A stretch of DNA of 64,000 bases from Neonectria sp. B-13 (taxonomy: Eukaryota > Ascomycota > Sordariomycetes > Hypocreales > Nectriaceae): positions 372,001 through 436,000 of the forward strand of contig NOKP01000022.1 of assembly GCA_002682825.1 (NCBI GenBank). The letters are read 5' to 3'. Both the position numbers and the translations under genes were made by a program. Below are positions 33,114-44,364 of the stretch, piece after piece; position 1 is the first letter of the stretch, and each line of letters begins with the position of its first letter. The notes beneath the pieces were generated by a model. It searched no databases, was not told the origin of the DNA, and saw only the letters and a program-made list of their open reading frames with translations.

Positions 33114-34241
33114 TCATGGTTCTGTGTTTGCGTCGTGTCTCAGCAATGCAGCCGTTTGTTTCCCTCCCCTCTTACGGGGACTTGAAATTCCAGGCTGTTG
33201 ATGATGGTGGCCTTCATTTGGAGTCGGTTCTTCGATCCCCATGGCGTAGCGATGCGCTTCGTGTGTAATGTAGTCTTGGATCATCGAGCAATTGCAGTCG
33301 GCATGTTGTAGAAGCTGCATCTTGAGTAAGTAGACATCGTGGGTAAGGTCGGCCACGCGGCTGGATAAGTCGCGGTTGATGCGCTCCATTTCTTCCTCGT
33401 CGAATTTGAGTTTTAATGCGTCTCCCTTCTTCTTGACTCGGAACTTGCTGGAAGCGATTCGGTTTCGTTGTTGAATCTCTTTATCGCGTCGGCCATCTCC
33501 TCCCGAACTCAAAACAGTAGCACACTCTCTATTGCTCCTATCGTCATTCTTTCTGGCCTTAGCCTTGCTGGTGCTCTTGTTGTTATTCTTGTTCTTGTTG
33601 GCGTTGTTGATGTCGCTCTTCTTGTCGCTCTTGCCATTGTGCTTGCTACTACCGCTGGTGCCGCTGGTGCCACTGCCGTTACGGTGGCTTTTGGAGCGTT
33701 CTGAATCTCCTGGCAATTGTGCCTTGATCTCATCATACTGCATAGAGCCTCGTTTCGTGGATTTTCGTGTTGGATGTTCGTCAGAGCCGTGTTTCCGCTT
33801 CTGGAGCCCGGGTTCTTTCTCTGTTGCTGGGAGCTCTAGCTGGTCGACTGAGGCGGTGGATTCCTTCGACACTATCTGCTCAGCAACAGATGCCATAGGT
33901 GTGTACTCGGTATTTGGGCTCGGCCAAGTCGAATCGTCTAGAGAGTTGGTTTCGTAGCTGCACGCATATTCGCCAGGTAGGAAAATGGTCTGCGCAGGTG
34001 CCATGCCATCTCCGTCCTGAAGCAGATCAACAAGGGCTGACTGGTCTATCGACCACCATTGCTCCCGTGGAACGTCCGGAGGAATGTTCAAGGGGTTAAG
34101 AGTCGATCCGCCTGTCAAGGCGCTGAACTGGTGGAAGGCTCCTTCGTCGATGGCGTCGATGGCGTCGATGGGAGGATACTGTGCGGGGCCAGACCTATCA
34201 TCGTAGGAGTGAGAGAATGATGCCGAAGATGTCGAAGCCAT
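33114..34241 (-). CDS. bZIP transcription factor
   Basis: A single exon encodes 375 residues. The basic region KEIQQRNRIASSKFRVKKK (near residue 265) has the bZIP pattern N-x-A-S-S-K-F-R. It is followed by a heptad region with KLKFDEEEMERINRDLSSRVADLTHDVYLLKMQLL, which gives the coiled coil. N-terminal to it is a long low-complexity Ser/Asn/Lys stretch (about 185-250), and the first 140 residues are acidic and Pro/Ser-rich, as in activation regions. A CNCSMIQDYI block follows the zipper. The layout is that of an Atf/CREB-type or related fungal bZIP; the exact subfamily is not clear. Nuclear. A short upstream leader with stops makes the ATG at 34241 the best start. Confidence 0.9.
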   Translation of the reverse strand: MASTSSASFSHSYDDRSGPAQYPPIDAIDAIDEGAFHQFSALTGGSTLNPLNIPPDVPREQWWSIDQSALVDLLQDGDGMAPAQTIFLPGEYACSYETNSLDDSTWPSPNTEYTPMASVAEQIVSKESTASVDQLELPATEKEPGLQKRKHGSDEHPTRKSTKRGSMQYDEIKAQLPGDSERSKSHRNGSGTSGTSGSSKHNGKSDKKSDINNANKNKNNNKSTSKAKARKNDDRSNRECATVLSSGGDGRRDKEIQQRNRIASSKFRVKKKGDALKLKFDEEEMERINRDLSSRVADLTHDVYLLKMQLLQHADCNCSMIQDYITHEAHRYAMGIEEPTPNEGHHHQQPGISSPRKRGGKQTAALLRHDANTEP

Positions 34242-37200
34242 CTCTCGATAATATTCAGGTCGGTGATTCTCGATGACGCGTGCTTCGGATTGCTGGGAGG
34301 TCGTGGCCGCGACTGGCCGGGAGCTTTGAGAGGTTTCAAGGGTTATCGTGTCCGGTAGTTCTGAATCTAGCGAATTCTGGTGATGGGGAGGTCAAGGGAA
34401 CTCGAGTAGAGAAGTTGGAAGCAGCATAATGATGGGAATAGGAACGAGCTCCGAAACTGCACAAACAGAAGAGATGGGGGGCTGGACGAGCATGTAGAGA
34501 TGGATGGCTAAGCGTACTGCAAGGGCAGTGGAATGCATAGCAACAGAAGGCCAGGTACCATACTAACAGGGTAACAGCCCTGCTCTGCTCGCAGCAGAGT
34601 CTTGGCTGAACCCCAAAGATGGAACACAGAGCTGCCAAAAAGGGCTGTTGGGGGGATGGTTTTTATTATTAATAAATGTTTCGTCGGGGCTTGCCCGATT
34701 ATCTAGATTGATGTGCAGGACGAAGGTTCATCCCCGGTAGACTCTGGCTCGGCTGTGACAAGCTAGAGTGTCGAGATCTAAGCGAGAAGAGTGTGCTGTC
34801 ATTGTTGCAGTGCTGTGAAAGGCTGTGGTATCCTGTGGATGAGGCCTCCCTAGCTGAGGAAATACCGGGGCCTCACCCTGTCACGGCGAGTTGGATGATA
34901 GAAGTGGACATGGTTCGTAGCGGAAAAGTACTTGGCGTAGGCACAACGCTCATTGGCTAGCGAGCAACGGCTTGCTCCGAGCTTTCTGATTGATGGAGCC
35001 CACCCCAGTCGAAAAGAACGAGATGACAGAGGACATCACTGGTGACGAAGGGGGCCGTCACCAAGAAAATGGCAGATAGCCCGAGCTGAGAGAAGAGCCA
35101 CCCAGCTTCCACTCTTCCAGTCTTTTACTCTCGACCACAGTTACAGGGAAGAGACCGGCATTTAGATCTGAACCGACAACCCTGCTGCCGACACCCAGCG
35201 TATTTATGTCGCCGTCCGTGGTAAGCAGTAAGCCCAGTCACTCCGCGGCCTGGGCAGGCCCAAGGCGTGAGAGGTCAAGAGTTAGGCTTGTTTTTGTTTT
35301 GCAATCTGGAGGCGCCCCCTTCGCAGGCTGGCAAGCTTCTCCCTGAACGCCCGTTTGTATCCTAGAGCATGGCTGCGTGACCTAGGGATCATCCTCTCTG
35401 GCCACCTCACTTCGGGCTTGACCAAAGTGCAACGCACAATGCAATGTAGCAAATGAGGCCAATGCTGGTTGTCTCCTCTCGTCCAAGACCCTCCGCCGTG
35501 TCTCGGCGCGTTGCAGTGTGGTGTGGTCCTGGGCCCCTGGGGTCTGAGCATCTTGTCCGCCAGGGCTGACTTTATCCCTCTCGTCACTCCACCGTCGTAG
35601 TCAGGCTTGTCAGTCTCTGCCACTTGATTTTGAGCAAAACAAGGAAGCACGGCTGGGGATCCTCAACCACCACACCCTCCTGCAACCGGTCAACTAGGAC
35701 GGCATAAACTTGGCAGACGGCCGAATAGATGCATCAACGAGGAGAGACACTTGGCCCCAAACGCATCGTCGTGCATGAGCCACACCAGTAGATCCATCCG
35801 TCGCCTTGTGAGAATTCCTTCTTGGCTGTGGCAGGCACTGGCTGGCTGACTCGTCCGGCCAACCATCCAAGGCGACCCTGGGCGTGAAACCCATGACGCT
35901 CCAACTGCCGCTTGGTTCCGAGAGAGTAAATTCATCTCAGATATGGAGATCAAACTAGCCTCCTTAGTACGTAAAGGGGCGTGGAACTGAAAACCGTGGC
36001 CCAAGTGCATCAACCCCATGACTCGACGGCGCTCCTGGGCAGTGGACACGGCCGCTGGACAATTGGGAAGCGTCAAGCAGCCATCGGCACGCAGTGATAG
36101 AGCTTCACCAACGCGGTGTGAGAGATGAGAGTTGTAAAGAAATCAAACGTAGCGGCTGCTTTCTTTGGTTGGCACTTGCGCTCAAACCATAACCACCTTG
36201 GGCATCATCATCCATTCTCGGCGAGGAAGCATTCACAATGCAATGCCCTTTGCCAAAACCTGCTTCACCTCCCCGGACGAAACACCCCGGACGCTCCCTG
36301 TGACGCTCCCTGCGGGCTGCGGGGAGCACTGATAGGGGCCTGAGGCTTTTGAGTTGTGGAGCAGGATTGTTCACAGGCTGGTGCCGAGGTGTGATCCCCT
36401 GTTGGATGCCAGTCAGCAGGATCGTCATTGTTTTCTTCCACGATGAGACATACAAGCTCTGCAGGAAATTCAACCTCGTTGGGTCTTCCTGTCCTTGTGG
36501 ACGTCTACTGTTGTGGACTTGCCATCATCAAGCTTCTATGCTTCAATTAGCTCGTCGTGTACGAGGCAAGTGGTTGTGATTCACCGCAGTCCCCCTGTTT
36601 AATCTTCTCCTGATATTTGTTCTCGCACAATGCAACTCTCGCAAGTCAAAGTTAGTACTCTTCTTCCGTTTTCAACATTGCATCATAATGCAAGGCATGC
36701 CCTGAGACTCGCCGTTATCCTCTGTCTCCTTGAAAGCCCCAGCACCATAGGTCTGTTCGACGTTGCAGTCAGAATGCTCCTTTCCAGCTTTAAAGCCCCG
36801 TCACTACAGCGAGAAAGATCGGACGAACCTATGATTATCAGCAGCCGCTGCCCACCAACCGCGCCCCGATCCAGCAAACGCTCTCGCGACCGAGTCTTCA
36901 CGTCCCTGGAACATGGCGACTCTTTCTCTGAACCCCTCGGTCGATCACGACTGCCGCCGAGGCTGAGCTGAAACGATGCTTCGAGATTCTTCATGCCTGT
37001 GCAATTGCCACCGACCCCACCGCGGTCTTGACATCGACTGGGGAAACTATGGGAGGCTTCTCGAACGCGGCTTTTAATGAGTGGGCAGGGAATGGCGGAT
37101 GATCCTGCCAAACTTGCCTTGGACTTCGTCCTTCGTGCATACATCAGCTTTGGCAACGTTTGCGGTGAGTTTTAGGATGGAAACTGTCCGGTCTTATGTG

Positions 37201-37876
37201 TGCTGATATCTTTCCTCTTTCTAGAGCACCCCTCTTGCCACCGTGCCACGGGGTCGTTGTTTACGTCATGGCTATGTATAGAAGCAGCCTGCGCGACTCG
37301 AGATTGGCTATTGCCTCAACGAACCCCCGAACGAGTAGTGCGAGTTCTTCTGCCCCAGAGAACGAGACGATATCCGATACGACGGCATCGACTGGCTGAA
37401 CGAGACGAAGCGATCGTCCATTGCCAAGAACCAGCCATATACCAGCTTCCTAGCTACCCAAGGCACTGCCATGTGGCTGTTGTACTCGTGGGTAGCATCT
37501 GCATAGGCGAGGACAACACGGTACTTGGTGCTCTCGCTTGAAAAGGGAGGCTGTCAATGTAGCGTTTGTTGCAATGGCAGACGGGGCATGGTCCGCCGAG
37601 GGATTTTTCCGCCCATCCCAAACACGCGAAACGCGTCTTGGTTCCACTGATCGAACCCAACCGTTGCCCAACACCACGTCTGTGAGGAGGCGGGGCTTGC
37701 TAGTATGACGGGTCAGCCATGATCGAAGGTCATTGAAGAAAATCCAATCAGGAAAGGCCTCGATGCTTTCCGCGCTTCTTCCACCTCCATCAGTGCATGC
37801 CCCTGAGGGGCATTTCTTGCTCATCAGACGTGCTTGGCCAGCTTGGTCACGAAGGTAGTCCGCCTGATGTTCGTCT
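34242..37876. other. gene-poor interval, 3.6 kb, with decayed coding stretches
   Basis: From 34242 to about 36600 nothing is recognised beyond the bZIP leader. From about 36960 to 37540 the plus strand has protein-like fragments in different frames (for example ILHACAIATDPTAVLTSTG, then ADDPAKLALDFVLRAY, then SCHRATGSLFTSWL) broken by stops. These may be remnants of one or more genes upstream of the FunK1-like relic. No function is assigned. Confidence 0.3.
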
Positions 37877-38253
37877 TTGTGGTCCTCTAACCGACGTGCA
37901 GATCTCCGAAACTGTACGCTCCTCCTTCTTCCCTCTTTGCAAAGCTTTCCGATGCTGGTCTACTCTATTCAAAATCAGACTGTGGCACCCTTCGAAGCGA
38001 TCTCCCAAATATTTATTTCTGCTGCCACCTCTGCCGACTTCGACTTCGACGGCGTCAAATCTCTCCTGAAATCAGCTCTCACCAATGAACCAACCGATGC
38101 CATTACCTGAGATCAAGTCTACAACGCCGTCACCGAATCCACCACGCCTTCCCGACCGATAGCCTCCTCCATCCAGCAAACCCCATGGCTGCGCAATACC
38201 AGCAGCTTCGCGAACTCGTCCGAACACCCCAATAAGATTCACCGAATTCGCTG
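37877..38253 (+). pseudogene. relic of the N-terminal part of a FunK1-type (fungal protein kinase) gene
   Basis: The plus strand reads AISQIFISAATSADFDFDGV and LLKSALTNEPTDAIT, then TGA at 38108-38110, then in the same frame DQVYNAVTESTTPSRPIASS and QQTPWLRNTSSFANSSEH. The block TPPPRP...QTPWL.NTSSFANSSEHRKY is, as I recall it, typical of the N-terminal extension of fungal FunK1 kinases. There a Trp precedes DQVYNAV, so the TGA would be a TGG-to-TGA change. The frame ends soon after and the kinase domain is absent. The NB-ARC relic begins immediately to the right on the other strand. Family assignment is from memory. Confidence 0.45.
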
Positions 38254-38279
38254 ACCTACCATCTCTCGAAATAACGTGC

Positions 38280-38930
38280 TGAAGCCCAGATCAACCTTGG
38301 CCAACCACCTAGATTTGCCAAGCTGCGCAAGGCGTGAAATTTGCGTCGTAACTAGTATTACCCCGTGGTCGCCGGGCACGTAGTGTCTTAGATCGTACAC
38401 GCTCGCCATGCTGCCTTGCTCCTAGTCTTGGTCGACATTGTCGAGGATTAACAGTCAGTCACCGTTGCCAAGCCGCGCAAGCCACTCCATCAAGCTCGCT
38501 ATGGCTATATGAGATCGTCCTTGCTGTAAGCCTCGACCTAGTTCTGGCCCAAGTTGGAACTTTCTTCTTTAGGAATCTAGTTGAGGGAGCTAACAATGCT
38601 CTACCAAATGCGGTCCTCTAACCTGCGTCTAATCGGAAGACTGAGCTGAACGTAGCATGGTGGCGCTGAGCGAAATTAATACCTTGTTGTGTCTTCCCGA
38701 TGCTGCCAAGCCCGTGGACTATAAACACCTTCCTCATCTATCAGGAATGCGATCGACAGTAGAGAAGATCGACAGTGGCGGACGGCCTGTCGATGAAGTT
38801 GCTCAACATGGGCACACCGTCGAGGCTGAACGGTATTTTGTAGGGGCCAAAGTCTTGCGAGGATGAATTGTGAGCGATCAGCACTGACTAACATTGCTTC
38901 CTCGCAAGGCCGTTCGCGCATTGTCTCAAC
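38280..38930 (-). pseudogene. decayed NB-ARC (STAND/NLR-type) gene fragment
   Basis: On the minus strand, in frames broken by stops, one reads PFSLDGVPMLSNFIDRPSAT, then a P-loop block VFIVHGLGSIGKTQ (about 38720-38690) with FAQRHHATFSSVFRLD. Next come EWLARLGNGD, a stop, LLILDNVDQD (Walker B, about 38460) and a stop. Last is DLRHYVPGDHGVILVTTQISRLAQLG (the sensor region). These are in the right order for an NB-ARC nucleotide-binding module of a fungal NLR-like receptor. At least three stops interrupt it; two fit TGG-to-TGA or TAC-to-TAG changes. No sensor repeat domain or N-terminal effector domain remains. Confidence 0.7.
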
Positions 38931-39185
38931 TGCCTAAACACGCCCTGGACGCATCGTCCGGTCACCACCGCACTCGCACTACTTCCTTGTTGAAATGAGA
39001 TGGTTCAGATTGCTTAGTTCTCACCAAATGTGCAGTAGAACTACTATTTATATACAGGCGCAATCTATGTAGAATGTTTCACTTTCTTCCAAACCTTGCC
39101 ACCGACTTGGTCGCCTCACACTTGTGATCTCCAACGCGATGTATTCCAACCTCTCATTAAAAACCTCTTCTTTCTTCAATCCGCC
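38931..39185. other. intergenic
   Basis: This is the 3' flank of the MFS transporter gene. Nothing else is seen. Confidence 0.35.
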
Positions 39186-41160
39186 CTAATGTCCCAGTCC
39201 CCTAGCTCTGGCTCGATCAACATCCTGCCAGTACCGCTTGGCAGTGGATTCTCTCATCTTGCGCCCATATCTGATCATAACAAATAGACTTGCGTTCCAA
39301 ACGAGGCCAATTCCAGCAACGATGCAGTAAACTCTGAGATAGCCACTCGCATTCAACCACGGGGTGATACCATAGTTGACTGCAAATGACAATGTATTCC
39401 GAATCAAGACGCAGGTCGTAATCATTTGGCCTGAAAGTTCCTGATAGCTGGATATAGCATAGTTGAGGGCACCGGCAACGCAAAGTGCCGCGTTGATAGC
39501 CATGGCTACCTGCGTAATGACCAGCGCAAACCAATGCAGGTGGTAGGTAACACCGAGCCCATATAGAACCATGGCAAAGGGGACTAGGACGATACTGGCA
39601 ACAAAAAGATAAAGAGTATGCTCCGGCTCTGATATGCCACCATTTCTACGAGCCAGCTGAACGGTGAGTATTGGACCAACCTTTCCGCAGTAGTAGCCAC
39701 TGAGTGACAGACCTTTGTTAGACCTGAAATGTTTTCATGGTGTAGCGAGAAGACTTGGGCTTACCCAATGATTGTGCCTATGACACCACCGGAATAGGCC
39801 GCAGCGACGCCAGCAGTGCTGAAGCCGTACTGGGTAGTATAAACAGTACCGATTGTTGCATTCTGCACTCCTTGCCAGACAAGACTGTTTGCGCCGTACA
39901 TCAAACTAACAGGCCTTGGTTAGTTTCCACCTGAATTCCAAGACATGATGATGGCAAAGCCACGTACCCAGCATAGACCACTGAGGGATAAGTAAACCCT
40001 TTAAATGGAGCAATCATGATATCAAGAATGCGGTTCGGTCGTTTGGTGTCCTTGATACTGAGCTTATCCCAGTATGTCTTTCGAGGCCAGTGCACCTCAC
40101 CCGACTCCCTATCTTGCGCAAGAGGTCTCGCCTTTCCAACTTCCTCGCCCTTGAAACTCTCTGGTATTTCGGGTGCAGCTTGACTGGCAGGTTGGGGCTC
40201 AGGACCGTGCGCTCGGTCGTAATTCGTTTCTTCCATGAATAGAAAGCAGTAGACAAATGCCATGGCATTAAAGATAGAACACCACCAGAGCGTCCACTTC
40301 CACCCCATTCCGACGTTAATAAAGCCAGAAAGCATCGGGGCCAGCTTGCCTGTCAGTGCTAAAGACCAACCATACCAAGCCATATACTTGGGCCGCTCAT
40401 GGGTGAACCATAGATCGGTAATCGAAATCTCGGCGAGAGATTCGACAGGCGCACCAAAGCATCCCAGGATGATTCGATTGGCCATATAAGTACCAGAGGT
40501 CGTGCAGAGGGGAGCTGTGGCGAGGATGATGATGTTTGCCAAAATCGAGAATAGGTAAACTGGCCGCTTGCCGTACTGAAGTGCAATGGCTTGCCAAATT
40601 ATGCAGCCCCAGCCATAGAAAAGAAACTAGCTCGTTCCAAGGTCAGTCACTGGCACTGTGCTCTCAAGACTTGCCAGCCTAAGCTATCGTTGACGCACCA
40701 TGATGCCCGTCCCGTTGTTGATGTCCGTCAAACTCAACGACGTGTCCTGTCGAATCGGGGTGACAATTGAATAAACAGCACTGGATGGAATCGCAATCAT
40801 GATGGTGTAGACTACCACACAGCTCGTGGCTAAAACTTTGCGCTTGAATGTCCAATTCAGGGGATCTTCAGGGTCTTCACTGGGTCGAGGAACGAGAATG
40901 ATGTCCTTCTGTCCTTCGCCCTCAGCATGTTTGGAAGTGAGGTCTCCCTCTGCAATGATGAGACGAACAGTCCCCGGAGGCAGACGCTCGGCCGGCCCTG
41001 GCTCTCGGCTGTGTTCATCGTTAATCATATTGCAGTGTTGGAAGACTGTCGAAATGCTGTGAATTAGTGATTCAACTTTCTGTTGCAGGAGGCGAGTGCG
41101 ACATGTTGTAGAGACTCCGGATGGCGATGTATCGCCTTTTTTGTACTCGAAGTCGATCAT
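39186..41160 (-). CDS. MFS transporter (fungal drug:H+ antiporter-like)
   Basis: Four exons (41160-40699, 40626-39968, 39905-39765, 39699-39186) join over GT-AG introns into 591 residues. The ATG at 41028 (MINDEHSREPG) would give 547 residues and is closer to the length of relatives, so it may be the true start. The hallmark PEDPLNW stands before the first membrane segment. Then come FLFYGWGCIIWQ (across the first junction), GKRPVYLF (the loop 2-3 RxxxR-type motif) and FGAPVESLAEISITDLWFTHERPKYMA. A long acidic central loop follows MEETNY, and six further membrane segments close the protein. It belongs to the plasma-membrane MFS group often called multidrug or TRI12-like; the substrate is unknown. 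Confidence 0.9.
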
Positions 41161-42004
41161 GGCTTGACGCGTTTAAAGGATCCTTAACCTAGTAACTCCT
41201 GAGTTGCAGTCGACGTGCATTGGTGGCCTTCTTATCTGTGGGGTAGGCGAAGTGAGGGGAGACACGGAGCTGGAACAAAGAACATGGAGCCAGATTCCTT
41301 ATCACACCTCTCGAACCCTACCAATAGCCCGCACGCCAAGAGCGACATACGGCAAGACTTAGCGACAGGCTCGGTCTGAGTTGCTGACTTGATCTATGCT
41401 TCTGACAGGCTGAGTTGTTGCCTCGGCCTAACTTGCTGGAATGACCAGGGCCTCGTTCCCTACATGGTTCACTAAGACATGATCTAAGATAACACAAGTC
41501 CGGGCCCCGGTTTTAAACAGGAGTTGGGTCGCCTAGCCGAGTCAGTGGGCGCACCTGGGACGGCACTTTGATAAAGACCAGAAGCTTGATAAGTTAGATA
41601 GCCATAAGAATATACAGGGGCCCGCATCCAGGTTCCAACTAGAATAACAGGTTTCAGTGTACTTGATTCAGTCCAATGTCATCCAATCAAGTCATCTTGA
41701 CTCGATAACTCAGATTGAACATGGTGATAGTGAACATGCATACAAGTGATTTGTTCTGGTTTCGTCGATTTCGTCGATTTATTCAAGGTGTTTCGCCTAC
41801 TGAAGTTCACTCGAGGGAACTAGGGCATGGTGCGAGACACAGCAAGAGGTTTCTCATGGCGCACAAAAGCACGACTAGGGTCACTCCTTACGTTCAATAC
41901 GAAGTATGACAATCTAACGGGCTCTAAGATCGATGAAATCGATTGACGTAGGACCTTACTGGCCTCTGTCATACTTTTGTGTTATCTAACGCCAATCATA
42001 TCCT
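41161..42004. other. intergenic
   Basis: Upstream region of the MFS gene. No coding stretch is recognised. Confidence 0.35.
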
Positions 42005-42830
42005 ACCCATGGCGTTCAATTTCGACCAACCCCGCGAGGACCTTTGTCCTGCTGCCAACGGCCAATGATTGAAGGATGGTGGGAGCATGTTCGAACTTCT
42101 CTGAACTATACATGTTATAGACAAACTTGTCTTGCGCACTTTTGGTGGAGTAGTTGATACCCTTAACATCTTAAAGAGCGTCAACCTTGGTAACGGGAAA
42201 CACGACTCCATGGTAGTCTAAAAGGTTCCAATTTGCTGTGCAACCCAATTATGGGACTGACCGTGAGGTGTTGCAGGTCCAAAGTAATTGGGGCAGAGAT
42301 TCACGTCAACATCCTTTCCATCTTTGCTGATGTCCGACCAGGCCTGGGCGTATCTGGCCCTATACTTATCTCGCTCAACACAAAGCTTGGGTAGTTTAAC
42401 ATGCATCAAAGGACTCAGATGAAAAGTTTCTTACCTTTCAAAGCTCATGTTGGCTAAGCTCTTTAAGGTCGGCAGGTCTTGAATAATAAATTTGGTGAGC
42501 GCAAACTTGTAGGCCGCTCATGGTTTCACTGCCAATGACGATTTAATGCGTCAAGGTTTAACTGAAAGTGCAACTTTCATGAAGAGTTCTAGTTCGTCGC
42601 GGTCAACAGCCATAGGTCCGGAGCATTCCGTGATGATTTCCCTACAAGCCATCGGCGCCCGCATAATCCGCTTCATGCTTGGCCTAAATATGTTAGTAGA
42701 CCCTGATCCTTGAGGAACGCTGCCTGATCTCGCTAACTTCAATCCGTACATACCCACAAGGGCAGATGGACAGCGTATACTGCTACCAATGTCCCCTCCA
42801 ACGCCCTGGTAAGAGTCAGGCTGTGTCGTC
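42005..42830 (-). pseudogene. degenerate amidase (amidase-signature family) gene
   Basis: Three blocks in family order remain on the minus strand. One, at 42820-42551, reads GVGGDIGSSIRCPSALVGMYGLK, the amidase signature core with its glycine-serine loop, then CSGPMAVDRDELELFMKVAL. A second at 42420-42218 reads YRARYAQAWSDISKDGKDVDV and CPNYFGPATPHGQSHNW. A third, shifted in frame, at 42239-42012 reads WNLLDYHGVVFPVTKVDAL, a TAA stop, then MYSSEKFEHAPTILQSLAVG. Relatives are acetamidase-like enzymes of about 550 residues that hydrolyse short amides. The N-terminal half with the catalytic lysine is missing, and there is a frameshift near 42232 plus an in-frame stop, so it is dead. Confidence 0.8.
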
Positions 42831-43475
42831 CTGATAAAAAGACACAGCTTGCATTCTAAGGAGTGTTAAAAAGCTTTATTGAAAAGGAGCCGTCTCCTGA
42901 GCTGATCCTCACCCAATAGCATATTCCGATATTCATGGGGTAATAACGTATTACGTTCTTTCTCATAACCAATAACTCTCTTCTGATTGGGGAATATACG
43001 CCTGGCAAGTTGGATTGCCTCTGTAAAGCTATCCCTGATGACGTATCTTCTGTGCATTTTGGCTAGCCACGATCCCAAAATGTCATCACCCATGCACTAC
43101 CACCGTACCACGTTCCCACCCGTCCAACTCATTTATCAGATACTAACCCACCTTTTCTCGTGCATCCAATGTCCGACAAAATCCAGACGCATCTCTGTCA
43201 GGAAATATGAATCTAGCGGGCATTGAAGGGATGTGCTATAGATCAGATCACACGAAGAAGCCCGTTCGGAGAATCGATGCATACCATCGGATGGGGTTTA
43301 CAATGCCGAATAGATGTCCCCCGAGATTGTTGCAAAGACGAAATTCAATTGCTTTCAACTGCTGTAGACATGATCCTGGTGTTTGCTATGCTAGAGAACA
43401 TGCATTTGCAGCCACTGCTCCCAACAGCACAGTAAATGTGCTGGATGCCCTGGCATTAACGGGATGAGAGCATCA
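42831..43475. other. intergenic, possible upstream debris of the amidase relic
   Basis: A 75-codon minus-strand frame (43093-42866) is open but shows no amidase motif or other known domain. Nothing else is seen. Confidence 0.3.
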
Positions 43476-44364
43476 TCATGGGCTGCTCAGTTTCTCATTC
43501 CACATTCCCTGACTTTCGAGACATCTTTGTTGATTTATCATCGCCTCATTAAGCCACCTGAAGGCTTCCATGACCCCCTTGCCGGTGATGGCATCGGTCA
43601 CCACAATATTCTGTGCATCACCGTTAGCACTACTTCATTGTCCACTTATCAAGGCCGTTGGCACTGTTTCGAGCTCTTACCCATCGTCGGCTTTCCATGA
43701 GAGAACCACACCATTTGCGCGCTTCGTTCTGGAGTTCTTCGGTAGATATCAAGCCCTATAATTGTTATAAGCCAGCATGCTCTGTTTAGTTACTGACCAA
43801 AAGATTTACCTCTGGGCCGCGCTGCTTATTTGCGAGTATGAGTAACGGTGCGTCTTTTGGAGCAGCTCCCTCTGAGAGGTGGCGACGGAGCTCGTCCATG
43901 GATTCGATGAATCTGTCCTTGTCATAGACATCCACAATCCACACGAGCGCAGTACAGCCTTGAACGCAGCCCCGAATCATGCGTCTGATGGCTTCGCTGC
44001 AGCCGCCCCCAACATCCAAGGTCATGAATACCATGGACTGGAATGCAAGCCTTTCTATTCCTAGTACTCTGTGAGAGATGCCAGGTGCAGCTGTGATGTC
44101 TCTTCCTCCATAGGAGGAGAGTTGGGTCGCCAATAGGGTCGACTTGCCGGCATAGTCTAAACCGCATAGGAGTACTCGACAGGTCTGGCCATCAAAGATC
44201 CTGGCTGCTGATGGCGGCGCCTTGGTTATACCGTAGTAGAAGAGGGCATCTCGGACACGGTCCTGCCAGGTCATTCTAAATAGGGGGTGGATGGACTTGT
44301 TGTTTTTCCACATGAGGTCCGCCACTGTCGCTTCTGACTCCGCATCATTGTGGTCTTGCCGCAT
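43476..44364 (-). CDS. divergent Arf-like small GTPase, key residues replaced
   Basis: Exon 1 (44364-43810) encodes 185 residues with an Arf/Arl pattern. G1 is GLDYAGKST. The switch I region reads AAPGISHRV where Arf has the IPTIGFNVE type, so the Mg-binding Thr is lost. G3 is LDVGGG where Arf has WDVGGQ, so the catalytic Gln is lost. G4 is LANKQR where Arf has NKQD. Exon 2 (43755-43681, GLISTEELQNEARKW) follows a GT-AG intron in phase. A last segment reading NIVVTDAITGKGVMEAFRWL ends at the stop 43478-43476 and fits the Arf C-terminus. The good donor after RRW leaves it one base out of phase, so the last junction is unresolved or the gene is damaged. A charged N-terminal extension of about 30 residues replaces the usual myristoylated Gly2. 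Confidence 0.65.

Noticed and set aside
33023..33268. Open frame coding long runs of Val on the plus strand
   Set aside because: It is produced by the GGTCGT microsatellite and runs antisense to the bZIP 3' end.
35282..36473. Several open frames of 120-128 codons on the minus strand
   Set aside because: They overlap each other, lack any recognised motif and have no splice partners.
43093..43470. Short plus-strand frames antisense to the 3' part of the Arf-like gene
   Set aside because: No motif; the minus strand carries the recognisable ITGKGVMEAFRWL segment next to them.
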